Assembly: GCA_026954325.1 (NCBI GenBank)
Contig: JAIXKK010000216.1
Location: 1 to 64,000 of the forward strand
Direction of reading: 5' to 3'
DNA from: Bryobacterales bacterium
GTDB taxonomy: Bacteria > Acidobacteriota > Terriglobia > Bryobacterales > Bryobacteraceae
Length of the DNA stretch: 64,000 bases
Shown: in pieces, positions 36,259 to 44,088 of the stretch
How the letters are laid out: the number at the start of each line of letters is the position of its first letter
Position numbering within the stretch: the first letter of the stretch is position 1
The notes under the pieces: generated by a model
Told to the model about the DNA's origin: nothing
What the model saw: only the letters and a program-made list of their open reading frames with translations
Database searches by the model: none
Translations under genes and position numbers: made by a program

Positions 36259-36383
36259 CGTGGCGAGTTGTCTCTCCGATTGCCTCCGCCGGCGGCACAC
36301 CAGGCAAACATACGACCGTTCCTCTTGATTTTAGCGGCTTTGCGGGAACAGGCGCCCGCCGGATGCCGGGGAAGGTCAATAAT

Positions 36384-37841
36384 CTACTGCCAGCCGCCGC
36401 CCAGAGCCTTATACAGTTGAACAACGCTCAGTAACTCGCCGAGCCGGATGCGCGCCAGTGTCAGTTGCGCCTCGAAACGGCTGCGATCCGCGTCAAGCGC
36501 GTTGAGAAGCGTGTCCACGCCGCCGTGATAGCGCAGGTAAGCGAGGCGCGTGCGATCCTCAAGAGCGGCCAGCAAGCGTTCCTGTTCCTCACGGCTCTCG
36601 CGCGACTTCTGATGGGCGATCAGCGCGTTCGAAACTTCCGCGAAGGCCGTCTGGATCGCCTTGCCGTATTCGGCCAAGGCCCCGGCGCGCAGGGCTTCCG
36701 CCAGTTTCACATTCGACCGGATGCGCCCCGCGGTAAAAATGGGGGCCGTGATCTGCGGGGTGAAGTTCCATACCGCGTTGGGGGGGCCGAACAGGTCCGA
36801 AAGTTGCGTGCTCTGCCCGCCCAGGAATCCAGTGAGGCTGATCTGGGGAAAGTAGGCCGCCCTCGCCACGCCGATCTGAGCATTGGCCGCGATCAGATTC
36901 TGCTCCGCGGCACGGATGTCCGGCCGCCGCTCGAGCAATGCCGAGGGCAGACCCGGGGGAACGCCGGGTGGTAGCATCTGTTCGGTCAGGATGCGGCCAC
37001 GGGTCACCTCGCCGGGGTTTTTCCCGAGCAGCAGGTTGATCTGATTTTCAGCCTGGGCTATCCGCTGTTCGGTTGCGGGAATGGTCTCGGCGGCTGCTTG
37101 GACAAGTTCCTCGGCCTGGCGCAGATCGAGAAGCGTCGACAGGCCGTGGCTCTGGCGGCTTCTGATAAGATTCAGCGATTCCCGGCGCGTGGCGAGGGTC
37201 CGCCGGGAAACCTCCAGTTCGGCGTCCAGTTCGCACAGGGCGAAATAAGCGGTGGCGACGTCGCTCACCAGAGTGGTCATGACGGCTTTACGATTTTCTT
37301 CCGCGCTCAACAGGTTCGCCCGGGCAGCTTCGGTGGCGCGCCGCAAACGCCCCCAGATGTCCACCTCGAAGGAAAGCAGGTTCAGCGCCGCCCCGCCGAA
37401 ACCGCGATCCTGGTGGGGCACGAAACTCGGCGACAGATACATCGCTCCGTTGCGGGAAACGCGGTTGGCGGTGATATTGGCGCCTGCGGACAAATTCGGA
37501 GACTGGTTGGCGCGCGCAAAGCCGAGGTTGGAACGGGCGGCCTCGACGCGGGCCACGGCGTTGCGAAGATCGTAATTTTGCGCCAGCGCCGCGCGGACCA
37601 ACTCGCGCAGACTCGAGTCCGTGAAAACTTCCCACCACTTCAGATCCGCCAGCGAGGCCTGCTCGGGCGGCGACAGTGTGCCGCGAAAGGAATCCGGCGC
37701 CGTCGCCGCCGGACGGCGGTAGTTCGGCCCCATGGCGCAACCGGTGAGCCCCGCCGCCGCTACGAAGACGAGCGCGGCCAACCCGCGGCCGGGAGCGGCC
37801 TTCGCCCGGACCGGCGCCTGGCTCGAAATCCTAGCCGGCAC
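36384..37841 (-). CDS. RND efflux outer-membrane lipoprotein (NodT/OprM family)
   Basis: 485 residues. Lipobox GLTGC with Cys35 followed by the family start AMGPNYRRP. Two repeated helical halves of the TolC fold are visible (YDLRNAVARVEAARSNLGFA, then LEVSRRTLATRRESLNLIRS; second half SNVKLAEALRAGALAEYGKA). It forms the outer-membrane channel of the tripartite pump. Its start overlaps the RND pump gene by 11 bp. It is the last gene of the operon, and 125 bp separate it from the lipid cluster start. Confidence 0.93.
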   Translation of the reverse strand: MPARISSQAPVRAKAAPGRGLAALVFVAAAGLTGCAMGPNYRRPAATAPDSFRGTLSPPEQASLADLKWWEVFTDSSLRELVRAALAQNYDLRNAVARVEAARSNLGFARANQSPNLSAGANITANRVSRNGAMYLSPSFVPHQDRGFGGAALNLLSFEVDIWGRLRRATEAARANLLSAEENRKAVMTTLVSDVATAYFALCELDAELEVSRRTLATRRESLNLIRSRQSHGLSTLLDLRQAEELVQAAAETIPATEQRIAQAENQINLLLGKNPGEVTRGRILTEQMLPPGVPPGLPSALLERRPDIRAAEQNLIAANAQIGVARAAYFPQISLTGFLGGQSTQLSDLFGPPNAVWNFTPQITAPIFTAGRIRSNVKLAEALRAGALAEYGKAIQTAFAEVSNALIAHQKSRESREEQERLLAALEDRTRLAYLRYHGGVDTLLNALDADRSRFEAQLTLARIRLGELLSVVQLYKALGGGWQ

Positions 37842-40800
37842 GGAATGTCCTCCCCGCGCCCGAAGCCTTCTCCACCAGATAGAAAATTGCGGGAATCAGA
37901 AAAATCCCCAGGGAACTGGCGGCCAGCATTCCTCCAATAACCGTGGTGCCCATGATCTGACGCGCGATCGATCCCGCGCCGGCCGCCGTCCACAGCGGGA
38001 TGCACCCGAAGATGAACGCAAACGATGTCATCAGGATGGGCCGGAGACGAAGTCTTGCTCCCTCGATCGCGGCGTCGGCCAGAGGCTTGCCGTTTTCATA
38101 CGCTTCCTTGGCGAACTCTACGATGAGAATCGCGTTCTTGGCCGATAGCCCAATCAGCATCACCATGCCGATCTGTGAATACACATCATTTTCGATGGAC
38201 ACGCTGTAGGCGGGCGATATGGCCAGGAGTACGGTCCGGCGCAGCCACAGAACAAAAAAAGCGCCGAATATGCTTACCGGCGTACTCAGCAGGACGCTGA
38301 AGGGCAGCGACCAACTCTCGTACAATGCCGCCAGGATCAGGAACACGAACAGCAGCGAAAGCGAGAAGATCACCCAGGCCGGGACGCCTTCCTGCGCCTT
38401 CTTTTCCTGGAATGACATGCCCATGTAGTCGAAGCCCATTTCCCGCGGCATGGTTTGGGCGAAGACTTCCTCGAGCGCGGTCCTGGCCTGGTTGGAACTG
38501 TAGCCCGGCGCGGCGCTGCCGTTGATCTGCGCACTGCGGTAGAGGTTGTAGCGCATGGTAAATTCTGGTCCCAGCCGGGGTTCGATACCGGCGAGCGAGG
38601 AGAGCGGCGCCATCTCGCCGCCGCTGTTGCGCACGTAGAACAGGCCGAGATTCCCGGCGTGGCCGCGGTAGTCGCCGTCGGCCTGGACGTATACCTGCCA
38701 TTGCCTGCCGAAACGATTGAAGTAATTGACGAACAGTCCGCCCATGAACGTCTGAATGGTCCTGTAGACATCATTCAGCGCCACGCCCTGCTTGATCACT
38801 TTGCCCCGATCCACATTCACGAAAAGTTGGGGCACGCCCGCCAGGAAGGTAGTGTTCAGGCCCGCTATCTCGGGGCGTTTGCGGGCCGCGGTCATGAATT
38901 TGTCCAAATTGGCCGCCAGGAAATCGACGTCGCGGCCGGCGCGGTCCTGGAGAACGAATGTAAAGCCGCCGGCGGAGCCGACGCCCGGAATCGCCGGAGG
39001 GGAAAAGGAGAAGGCGATCGCTTCGGGAACCTTGCTCAGTTCGCGATTCAGGCGCTGCACGATTTCATGATATTGTTCTTCCCGCTTCGAACGATCCGAC
39101 CATTTCTTGAAGGTCACGGACATGAAGCCGCCGAAAGTGTTGCGCACATAGCTCAGCATGCTGAAGCCCACCACGGACGTATAGAATTCGACTCCCGGGG
39201 TTTGCGCCACTATCTTTTCGAGTTTCCGGCACAATGCGTCCGTGCGTTGGAGGGAAGAGGCCTTCGGAAGCTGGAAATTGACATAAACATAGCCCTGGTC
39301 TTCATCCGGCAGAAAGCTGGTGGGCACGCGGCCGCTGTAAAAAGCCGCCGCCGCGGAAGAGGCAACCAGGATGACCACCGCCAGCGCGCTCTTGCGAATG
39401 AGGCCGCCGCACAATCCGGCATACGTATGGGCCCCTCGCGCGAAAACCCGGTTGAACCAACGGAAGAAGACTTGTAGCGGGCCCCGGGTCTCCCTGCGCG
39501 GCCGCAGCATCAGGGCCGAGAGAGCCGGGCTGAGGCTGAGTGCGTTGAAGGCCGAAATGATGACCGAAATGGCGGTGGTGACCGCAAACTGCTGGTAGAG
39601 CCTGCCGGTGATGCCGGGCACGAAGGCCGTGGGGACGAACACCGCCGAAAGCACCAGCGCGATGCCGATCACCGGTCCGGATATCTCCGCCATCGCCTTC
39701 CGTGCCGCCTCCTTCGGCGGCAATCCCTCCTCGATATGCCGCGCCACCGCCTCCACCACGATGATGGCGTCGTCCACCACCAGGCCGATCGCCAAGACCA
39801 GCCCGAACAGGGAGAGCGTGTTGATGGAGAAGCCGAACAGCGGAAACAGCGCGAATGTGCCGATCAGAGAAACCGGGACGGCCAGCAACGGGATCAGCGT
39901 GGCCCGCCACTCCTGCAGGAAGATGTAGACCACGAAGATGACCAGCCCGATTGCGATCACCAGGGTTTCCACGATCTCTTTCATGCCTTCCCTGACGGCT
40001 TGCGTGGTGTCGAGGGAAACGGTGTAATCCACGTCCGCGGGGAATCGCCGTCTGGCCTCGGTCATGAGCTTCCTCACGCCGTCAGCCGCTTCCACGGCAT
40101 TGGTGCCGGGCAACTGATAAAGGGCGACAATCGCGCTCGGGCGGCCATTGTAGCGGCCCACCACGTTGTAATCCTGAACTCCCAGTTCCACGCGGGCCAC
40201 GTCCCGGATGCGCACGATTCCCCCGTCCGGCGCTTCGCGGAGCACGATGTCGCCGAATTCCTCCGGCGTCGCCAGGCGGCCTTGCGCCTGCACCGAGTAC
40301 GTGAACTCCTGTCCGCGCGGCGCCGGTTCGCCGCCGACCTTTCCCGCCGGGTTTACCGTGTTCTGCGTCTGAATGGCGCTGATCACCTCCGGGACCGTGA
40401 TGCCCAGCTTGGACAGCCGGTCCGGCTTCACCCAGATCCGCATCGCGTACTGCCCCGCGCCGAAAACCTGCACGCTGCCGATGCCGCGCACGCGCAGAAG
40501 CTGATCATTGAGGTTGATGTAGGAGTAGTTGGCCAGAAACCGCTCATCGTAGGTGCCGTTGGGAGAGTACAGGGCCAGCCACATGAGCGGAACGGCCAGC
40601 GATTTTTGAACCGTGACTCCGAAATTCGTCACGTCCGCGGGGAGTTGAGGATTGGCCAGCGCCTGCCGCATTTGGGTGAGAATCAGATCCGTATTCGGAT
40701 CCGTCTTCACATCGAAATTGACGATCAACCTCATTTGCCCGCTGGAGGCGGAGTTCAAGGAATACATGTAGTTCATGTTGTCCACTCCGCTCATCTGCTG

Positions 40801-40998
40801 TTCGATGGGATTCGCCACCGACTGCTCGATGGCCTGGGCGTCGGCTCCGATATAGGTGGCCGTTACCTGCACCTCCGGCGGCACAATGCTTGGAAATTGC
40901 GCAACCGGCAGAAACGTCACCGTTGCCGCGCCGACAACCACCAGCAGGATCGAGATCACCATGGCCACTATGGGCCGGTTGATGAAGAACTTGGACAT
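37831..40998 (-). CDS. RND multidrug efflux pump (HAE1/AcrB family)
   Basis: 1055 residues, full length for AcrB/MexB. The start FFINRPIVAMVISILLVVVG is typical. The proton-relay aspartates are in the fourth membrane segment (LVLAIGLVVDDAIIVVE), and the lysine counterpart is expected near IGLSAKNAILIVEFAKE. The periplasmic porter motifs (NMNYMYSLNSASSGQM, DPNTDLILTQMRQALANPQL) are intact. It exports lipophilic drugs, bile salts or similar from the periplasm and inner membrane. It follows the adaptor gene by 5 bp. Confidence 0.95.
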   Translation of the reverse strand: MSKFFINRPIVAMVISILLVVVGAATVTFLPVAQFPSIVPPEVQVTATYIGADAQAIEQSVANPIEQQMSGVDNMNYMYSLNSASSGQMRLIVNFDVKTDPNTDLILTQMRQALANPQLPADVTNFGVTVQKSLAVPLMWLALYSPNGTYDERFLANYSYINLNDQLLRVRGIGSVQVFGAGQYAMRIWVKPDRLSKLGITVPEVISAIQTQNTVNPAGKVGGEPAPRGQEFTYSVQAQGRLATPEEFGDIVLREAPDGGIVRIRDVARVELGVQDYNVVGRYNGRPSAIVALYQLPGTNAVEAADGVRKLMTEARRRFPADVDYTVSLDTTQAVREGMKEIVETLVIAIGLVIFVVYIFLQEWRATLIPLLAVPVSLIGTFALFPLFGFSINTLSLFGLVLAIGLVVDDAIIVVEAVARHIEEGLPPKEAARKAMAEISGPVIGIALVLSAVFVPTAFVPGITGRLYQQFAVTTAISVIISAFNALSLSPALSALMLRPRRETRGPLQVFFRWFNRVFARGAHTYAGLCGGLIRKSALAVVILVASSAAAAFYSGRVPTSFLPDEDQGYVYVNFQLPKASSLQRTDALCRKLEKIVAQTPGVEFYTSVVGFSMLSYVRNTFGGFMSVTFKKWSDRSKREEQYHEIVQRLNRELSKVPEAIAFSFSPPAIPGVGSAGGFTFVLQDRAGRDVDFLAANLDKFMTAARKRPEIAGLNTTFLAGVPQLFVNVDRGKVIKQGVALNDVYRTIQTFMGGLFVNYFNRFGRQWQVYVQADGDYRGHAGNLGLFYVRNSGGEMAPLSSLAGIEPRLGPEFTMRYNLYRSAQINGSAAPGYSSNQARTALEEVFAQTMPREMGFDYMGMSFQEKKAQEGVPAWVIFSLSLLFVFLILAALYESWSLPFSVLLSTPVSIFGAFFVLWLRRTVLLAISPAYSVSIENDVYSQIGMVMLIGLSAKNAILIVEFAKEAYENGKPLADAAIEGARLRLRPILMTSFAFIFGCIPLWTAAGAGSIARQIMGTTVIGGMLAASSLGIFLIPAIFYLVEKASGAGRTFRAG

Positions 40999-41003
40999 GC
41001 GAA

Positions 41004-42248
41004 CTAGGTTCCCTTCGGGCTCACCTGTATTCCGGGGCGCACTTTGTCCGCGCCTTCCACCACCACCCTTTCATTGGGTTTGAGCCCGTCGTCGATGATC
41101 CACTGCGCGCCGTACCGGGCGCCGGGCTTGACGGCCCGCAGACTCACGCGGTTCGCTCCATCCACCACCGCAACCTGGTAGCCGCCCTGCATCTCCATCA
41201 CCGCGCGCTGCGGGACGAGCAGGGCGTCCTTCTGCATCCGGACCACCGAGCGGATCCGTGCGAATTGGCCCGGCCGCAAAACATTGCCGGGGTTCGGAAA
41301 AAGCCCCGCTAACTGGATGGCGCCGGTCTTGGGGTCCACCTCGCGGTTGGCAAAGAAGAACCTACCCTTCCTTCGATAGACCGTTCCGTCGGCCAGAATC
41401 AATTCAAGTTGCAATGCCCGCATCGCCGCCTCGAAGCCGCCTCCATCCGAGAACCGCGCGAAACCGAGATATTCCTGCTCGCTGACCGTGAAATAGACTT
41501 TAATTGGGTCGAGTGTCGATACCGTGGTTATCGGGCCATTACCGGGCCCGACCAGATTGCCTACCTGCATCTGAGCCAGCCCGGCGACGCCGTTTATGGG
41601 CGCGGTGAGTCTGGTGAAGCCGAGGTTGACAGTGGCTGTTTCCACGGCTGCCGCGGCGGCCTCGACCGAGGCGCCGGCTGCCTGAATCTGGGCCTTGGAC
41701 GTTTCCACCTGGGCGGCGGCGGCTTTGACCAGCGCCTTGGCGCTCACGTTATTCTGGACCGCGTTATCTATATCCTGCTGGGTCACGGCCTGCGCATCGG
41801 CGAGCGCAATATACCGGTCCGAGTCGCGCTGCGTCCGGATCTGATCGGCTTCGGACTTGGCCAACTGGGCTTCGGATTGAATCAGTTGCGCCTTGGCCTG
41901 GGCCAGTTGTCCCTTGGCTTGCGCCAGTTGGCCCTGAGCCTGCGAAAGCGCGGCATGGAAGGGCCGGGGGTCGATCTCGAACAGCAACTGCCCCTTTCCG
42001 ACAACCGATCCTTCCTTGTATTCCTGTCTTAACAGATAGCCCGTGACCTGCGCGCGGATTACGGCATTCACCATGCCATCCAGCGTGCCGATCCACTCCG
42101 CCGCGATGGGCACGTCCTTCTGCTCTACCCGCGTCAGCACGACCACCGGAGGAGCCGGGGCCTGCCCGGCCGGGGTAGCCCGCGAACATGCGGCGGCGAA
42201 CAATACCACTACGCCAACCAGTCCAATCAAAACGATCTTTGCTTGCAT
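41004..42248 (-). CDS. RND efflux periplasmic adaptor (AcrA-like membrane-fusion protein)
   Basis: 414 residues. Lipobox AAAC at Cys21. A lipoyl half-motif (IRAQVTGYLLRQEYKEGSVV) precedes a long alpha-helical hairpin rich in Gln and Ala (GQLAQAKGQLAQAKAQLIQS), followed by the second lipoyl half (INGVAGLAQMQVGNLVG) and beta-barrel domains. It joins the pump to the outer-membrane channel. It is the first gene of the operon. A TATACT -10-like element lies at 42310-42315 on the minus strand, about 60 bp upstream, with a weak -35. The insertion sequence begins within 100 bp of this start. Confidence 0.92.
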   Translation of the reverse strand: MQAKIVLIGLVGVVVLFAAACSRATPAGQAPAPPVVVLTRVEQKDVPIAAEWIGTLDGMVNAVIRAQVTGYLLRQEYKEGSVVGKGQLLFEIDPRPFHAALSQAQGQLAQAKGQLAQAKAQLIQSEAQLAKSEADQIRTQRDSDRYIALADAQAVTQQDIDNAVQNNVSAKALVKAAAAQVETSKAQIQAAGASVEAAAAAVETATVNLGFTRLTAPINGVAGLAQMQVGNLVGPGNGPITTVSTLDPIKVYFTVSEQEYLGFARFSDGGGFEAAMRALQLELILADGTVYRRKGRFFFANREVDPKTGAIQLAGLFPNPGNVLRPGQFARIRSVVRMQKDALLVPQRAVMEMQGGYQVAVVDGANRVSLRAVKPGARYGAQWIIDDGLKPNERVVVEGADKVRPGIQVSPKGT

Positions 42249-42349
42249 TGCACCAAGACAAACATGGTCTGGCCGATAGTCCTCTCCGGCCTTGCGCGTC
42301 GAACTTTACAGTATAACTCCATCGGGTGACGGCGCAGAATTGTCCAATA

Positions 42350-42399
42350 CAAGATGATCCTGAAACGGGGGTTGCTTCCACTACAAGATGATCCTGAAA
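42350..42399 (+). repeat. Left end of the IS: two direct 16-bp repeats
   Basis: CAAGATGATCCTGAAA occurs at 42350-42365 and again at 42384-42399, 34 bp apart start to start. Paired terminal repeats are plausible transposase-binding sites. Confidence 0.8.
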
Positions 42400-42429
42400 A
42401 TGTGAGGAGGCGAGGCGGTCTGCGGTCGG

Positions 42430-43692
42430 ATGCGAGTACGCATGCAGAACGCAGAAGGGCTCACGCCGGAACAGATCCAGGAGTTTCTCAAAGGCAGCGA
42501 GGGCATCGAATTCGAGGGCCAGAGCCGGGCCGAGCGATACGAGTTTGTACAGCGCGTGCTGGTGGCACAGGAGTACGCGTCGCAGAAGAGCAAGAAGGGA
42601 CGCGGGGCGATTCGCGCCTATTTGAGCAAAGTCACTGGACTGAGTTTGCCGCAGGTGACGCGGCTGATCCGCCAGTACCGGCAACAGGGAGTGGTGCAGG
42701 CCAAGCCGTACCGGCGGCATCGCTTTGGGGCCAAATACAAGCGCCGGGATGTGGAACTGCTGGCCGAGGTGGATCGTGCTCACGGCTGGCTCAGCGGGCC
42801 GGCCACGGTGTGCATAGTAAAGCGGGAGTACGAGCAGTTCGGCAAAGCCGAGTATGCGTGCCTGGCGGGGATCTCGGTCGCGCATCTGTACAATCTGCGG
42901 CGCAGTGCGGGCTACCGGAAAGTGGCCGCCGAGTGGAAGCCGACGCAGCCCAGCGCGATCCAGATCGGAGAGCGGCGCAAACCCGATCCGCAAGGGCGGC
43001 CGGGATTCCTGCGCATCGACACGGTGCATCAGGGCGATTGGCAAGGCGTCAAGGGGGTGTACCACATCAACGCGGTGGATGCGATCACGCAGTGGCAAGT
43101 GGTGGGCTGCGTGGAACGGATCAACGAGCATTTCCTGCTGCCGGTGCTGGAAGCCATGCTGCATCAGTTTCCGTTTTCCATTCTGGGTTTTCATTCCGAC
43201 AACGGCTCGGAGTATGTGAACTACAAAGTGGCCAAGCTGCTGAAGCATCTGCTGATCGAATTCACCAAGAGCCGCGCCAATCGGACCCAGGACAATGCCT
43301 TGGTGGAAGGCAAGAACGGAGCGATCATCCGCAAGCACATCGGTTACGGTCACATTCCTGCCGAACATGCCGAAGCGGTGCAGAAGTTCTACACCGCGCA
43401 TTTCAATCCGTACTTGAACTTTCATCGACCATGCGGATTCGCGACGGTGAGTCTGGATGCGCGAGGCAAGCGCCGGCGGCAATACCCAGGGGAGGATTAC
43501 GCCACACCCTACGAGAAGCTGAAGAGCTTGGAAAAGGCCGAACAATACTTGAAGCCGGAGCAGAACTGGGCAGGCTTGGACCGGATTGCCCAAAAGATGA
43601 GCGATACCGAGTGCGCACGCAAGATGACGGCGGCCAAGCAGCAACTGTTGAGACGGGTCAAGATCGAATCGCCACGGCCGCCCGGCAGTTGA
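42430..43692 (+). CDS. IS transposase with integrase catalytic core
   Basis: 420 residues from ATG 42430 (a second ATG at 42442 is possible; AGGAGG lies at 42405-42410). An N-terminal DNA-binding region (RAYLSKVTGLSLPQVTRLIR, then SVAHLYNLRRSAGYRK) is followed by an rve-type catalytic core. The acidic triad is visible: first Asp in FLRIDTVHQGDW, second in FHSDNGSEYVN, Glu in NALVEGKNGAII. All three are intact and the gene is full length, so the element could be active. The frame runs uninterrupted with codon use like the host genes. Confidence 0.9.
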   Translation: MRVRMQNAEGLTPEQIQEFLKGSEGIEFEGQSRAERYEFVQRVLVAQEYASQKSKKGRGAIRAYLSKVTGLSLPQVTRLIRQYRQQGVVQAKPYRRHRFGAKYKRRDVELLAEVDRAHGWLSGPATVCIVKREYEQFGKAEYACLAGISVAHLYNLRRSAGYRKVAAEWKPTQPSAIQIGERRKPDPQGRPGFLRIDTVHQGDWQGVKGVYHINAVDAITQWQVVGCVERINEHFLLPVLEAMLHQFPFSILGFHSDNGSEYVNYKVAKLLKHLLIEFTKSRANRTQDNALVEGKNGAIIRKHIGYGHIPAEHAEAVQKFYTAHFNPYLNFHRPCGFATVSLDARGKRRRQYPGEDYATPYEKLKSLEKAEQYLKPEQNWAGLDRIAQKMSDTECARKMTAAKQQLLRRVKIESPRPPGS

Positions 43693-43720
43693 GAGCAAGT
43701 AGCGCCTCAGGCTCAGGAAA

Positions 43721-43893
43721 GGGCTGTGGAAATGCCGGGCCCGTGGAAAGAGTGGAAAAGCAAAAGCAGCTTTCCCACTCTTTCCACCGCCCCTTGGGAA
43801 TCTCGCAAATAGCGCGAGATTCCCACATTCCCACAGTCCGGCTTCGCGGCCCTGGAAAAGTGGAAAACCAAAACCAGGTTTTCCACTTTCCCA
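43721..43893. other. Folded non-coding tail of the IS: a multi-hairpin array
   Basis: Four helices can be read directly. P1 pairs 43721-43734 with 43826-43839 (14 positions including one A-C mismatch and one wobble) and encloses two hairpins. Hairpin A (43743-43787): GTGGAAAGAGTGG pairs with its exact complement, then a mismatch and five more pairs. Hairpin B (43795-43825): 12 perfect pairs (TGGGAATCTCGC). Hairpin C (43853-43893): 13 pairs, an A-C mismatch, 3 pairs. The three hairpin loops are each exactly 7 nt and A-rich (AAAAGCA, AAATAGC, AAAACCA). No plausible protein is encoded. It lies between the transposase stop and the right end. Confidence 0.75.
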
Positions 43894-43983
43894 CCGCCGC
43901 TCGCGACGATGACGACGATTCCCTCTCCCCACCCAAAACCCAAGAAAGGAGTCGGCCGCCTGGCGGCCTCCCCTCGTTCACTC

Positions 43984-44034
43984 TTCAGGATCATCTTGCA
44001 TTGGAAACAGGACCAGCTTTCAGGATCATTCTTG
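43984..44034 (-). repeat. Right end of the IS: two inverted copies of the terminal repeat
   Basis: TTCAGGATCATCTTG at 43984-43998 and TTTCAGGATCATTCTTG at 44018-44034 are the reverse complements of the left repeats; the outer copy has one inserted base. They are 36 bp apart (end to end), close to the 34 bp on the left. Confidence 0.8.
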
Positions 44035-44088
44035 GATTAGAAAATGCTGCGCTCTTCCACCCCCTCGCGGCCCCTCGCGATGGGACCC

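Larger units (their letters stand above)
42341..44043 (+). mobile_element. Insertion sequence with DDE integrase-type transposase and doubled terminal repeats
   Basis: About 1.7 kb bounded by related ends. The left end carries two direct copies of CAAGATGATCCTGAAA. The right end carries two inverted copies, the outer with one extra base. The left outer sequence begins TGTCCAAT, the right (read inward) TTTCTAAT. I see no clear target-site duplication, so the exact edges are uncertain by a few bases. It holds one transposase and a 290-bp folded non-coding tail. It separates the ABC-F gene from the RND operon. The fold family looks closest to IS481/IS3-like elements; the formal family is not certain. 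Confidence 0.8.

Noticed and set aside
41764..43932. 722-codon minus-strand ORF crossing the RND adaptor and the transposase
   Set aside because: It runs through two unrelated real genes on opposite strands and through the IS end, so it cannot be a native protein.
42341..44043. CRISPR-like reading of the repeated 16-mers at the IS ends
   Set aside because: Only two copies per end, in inverted orientation between the ends, with no regular spacer series or cas gene.
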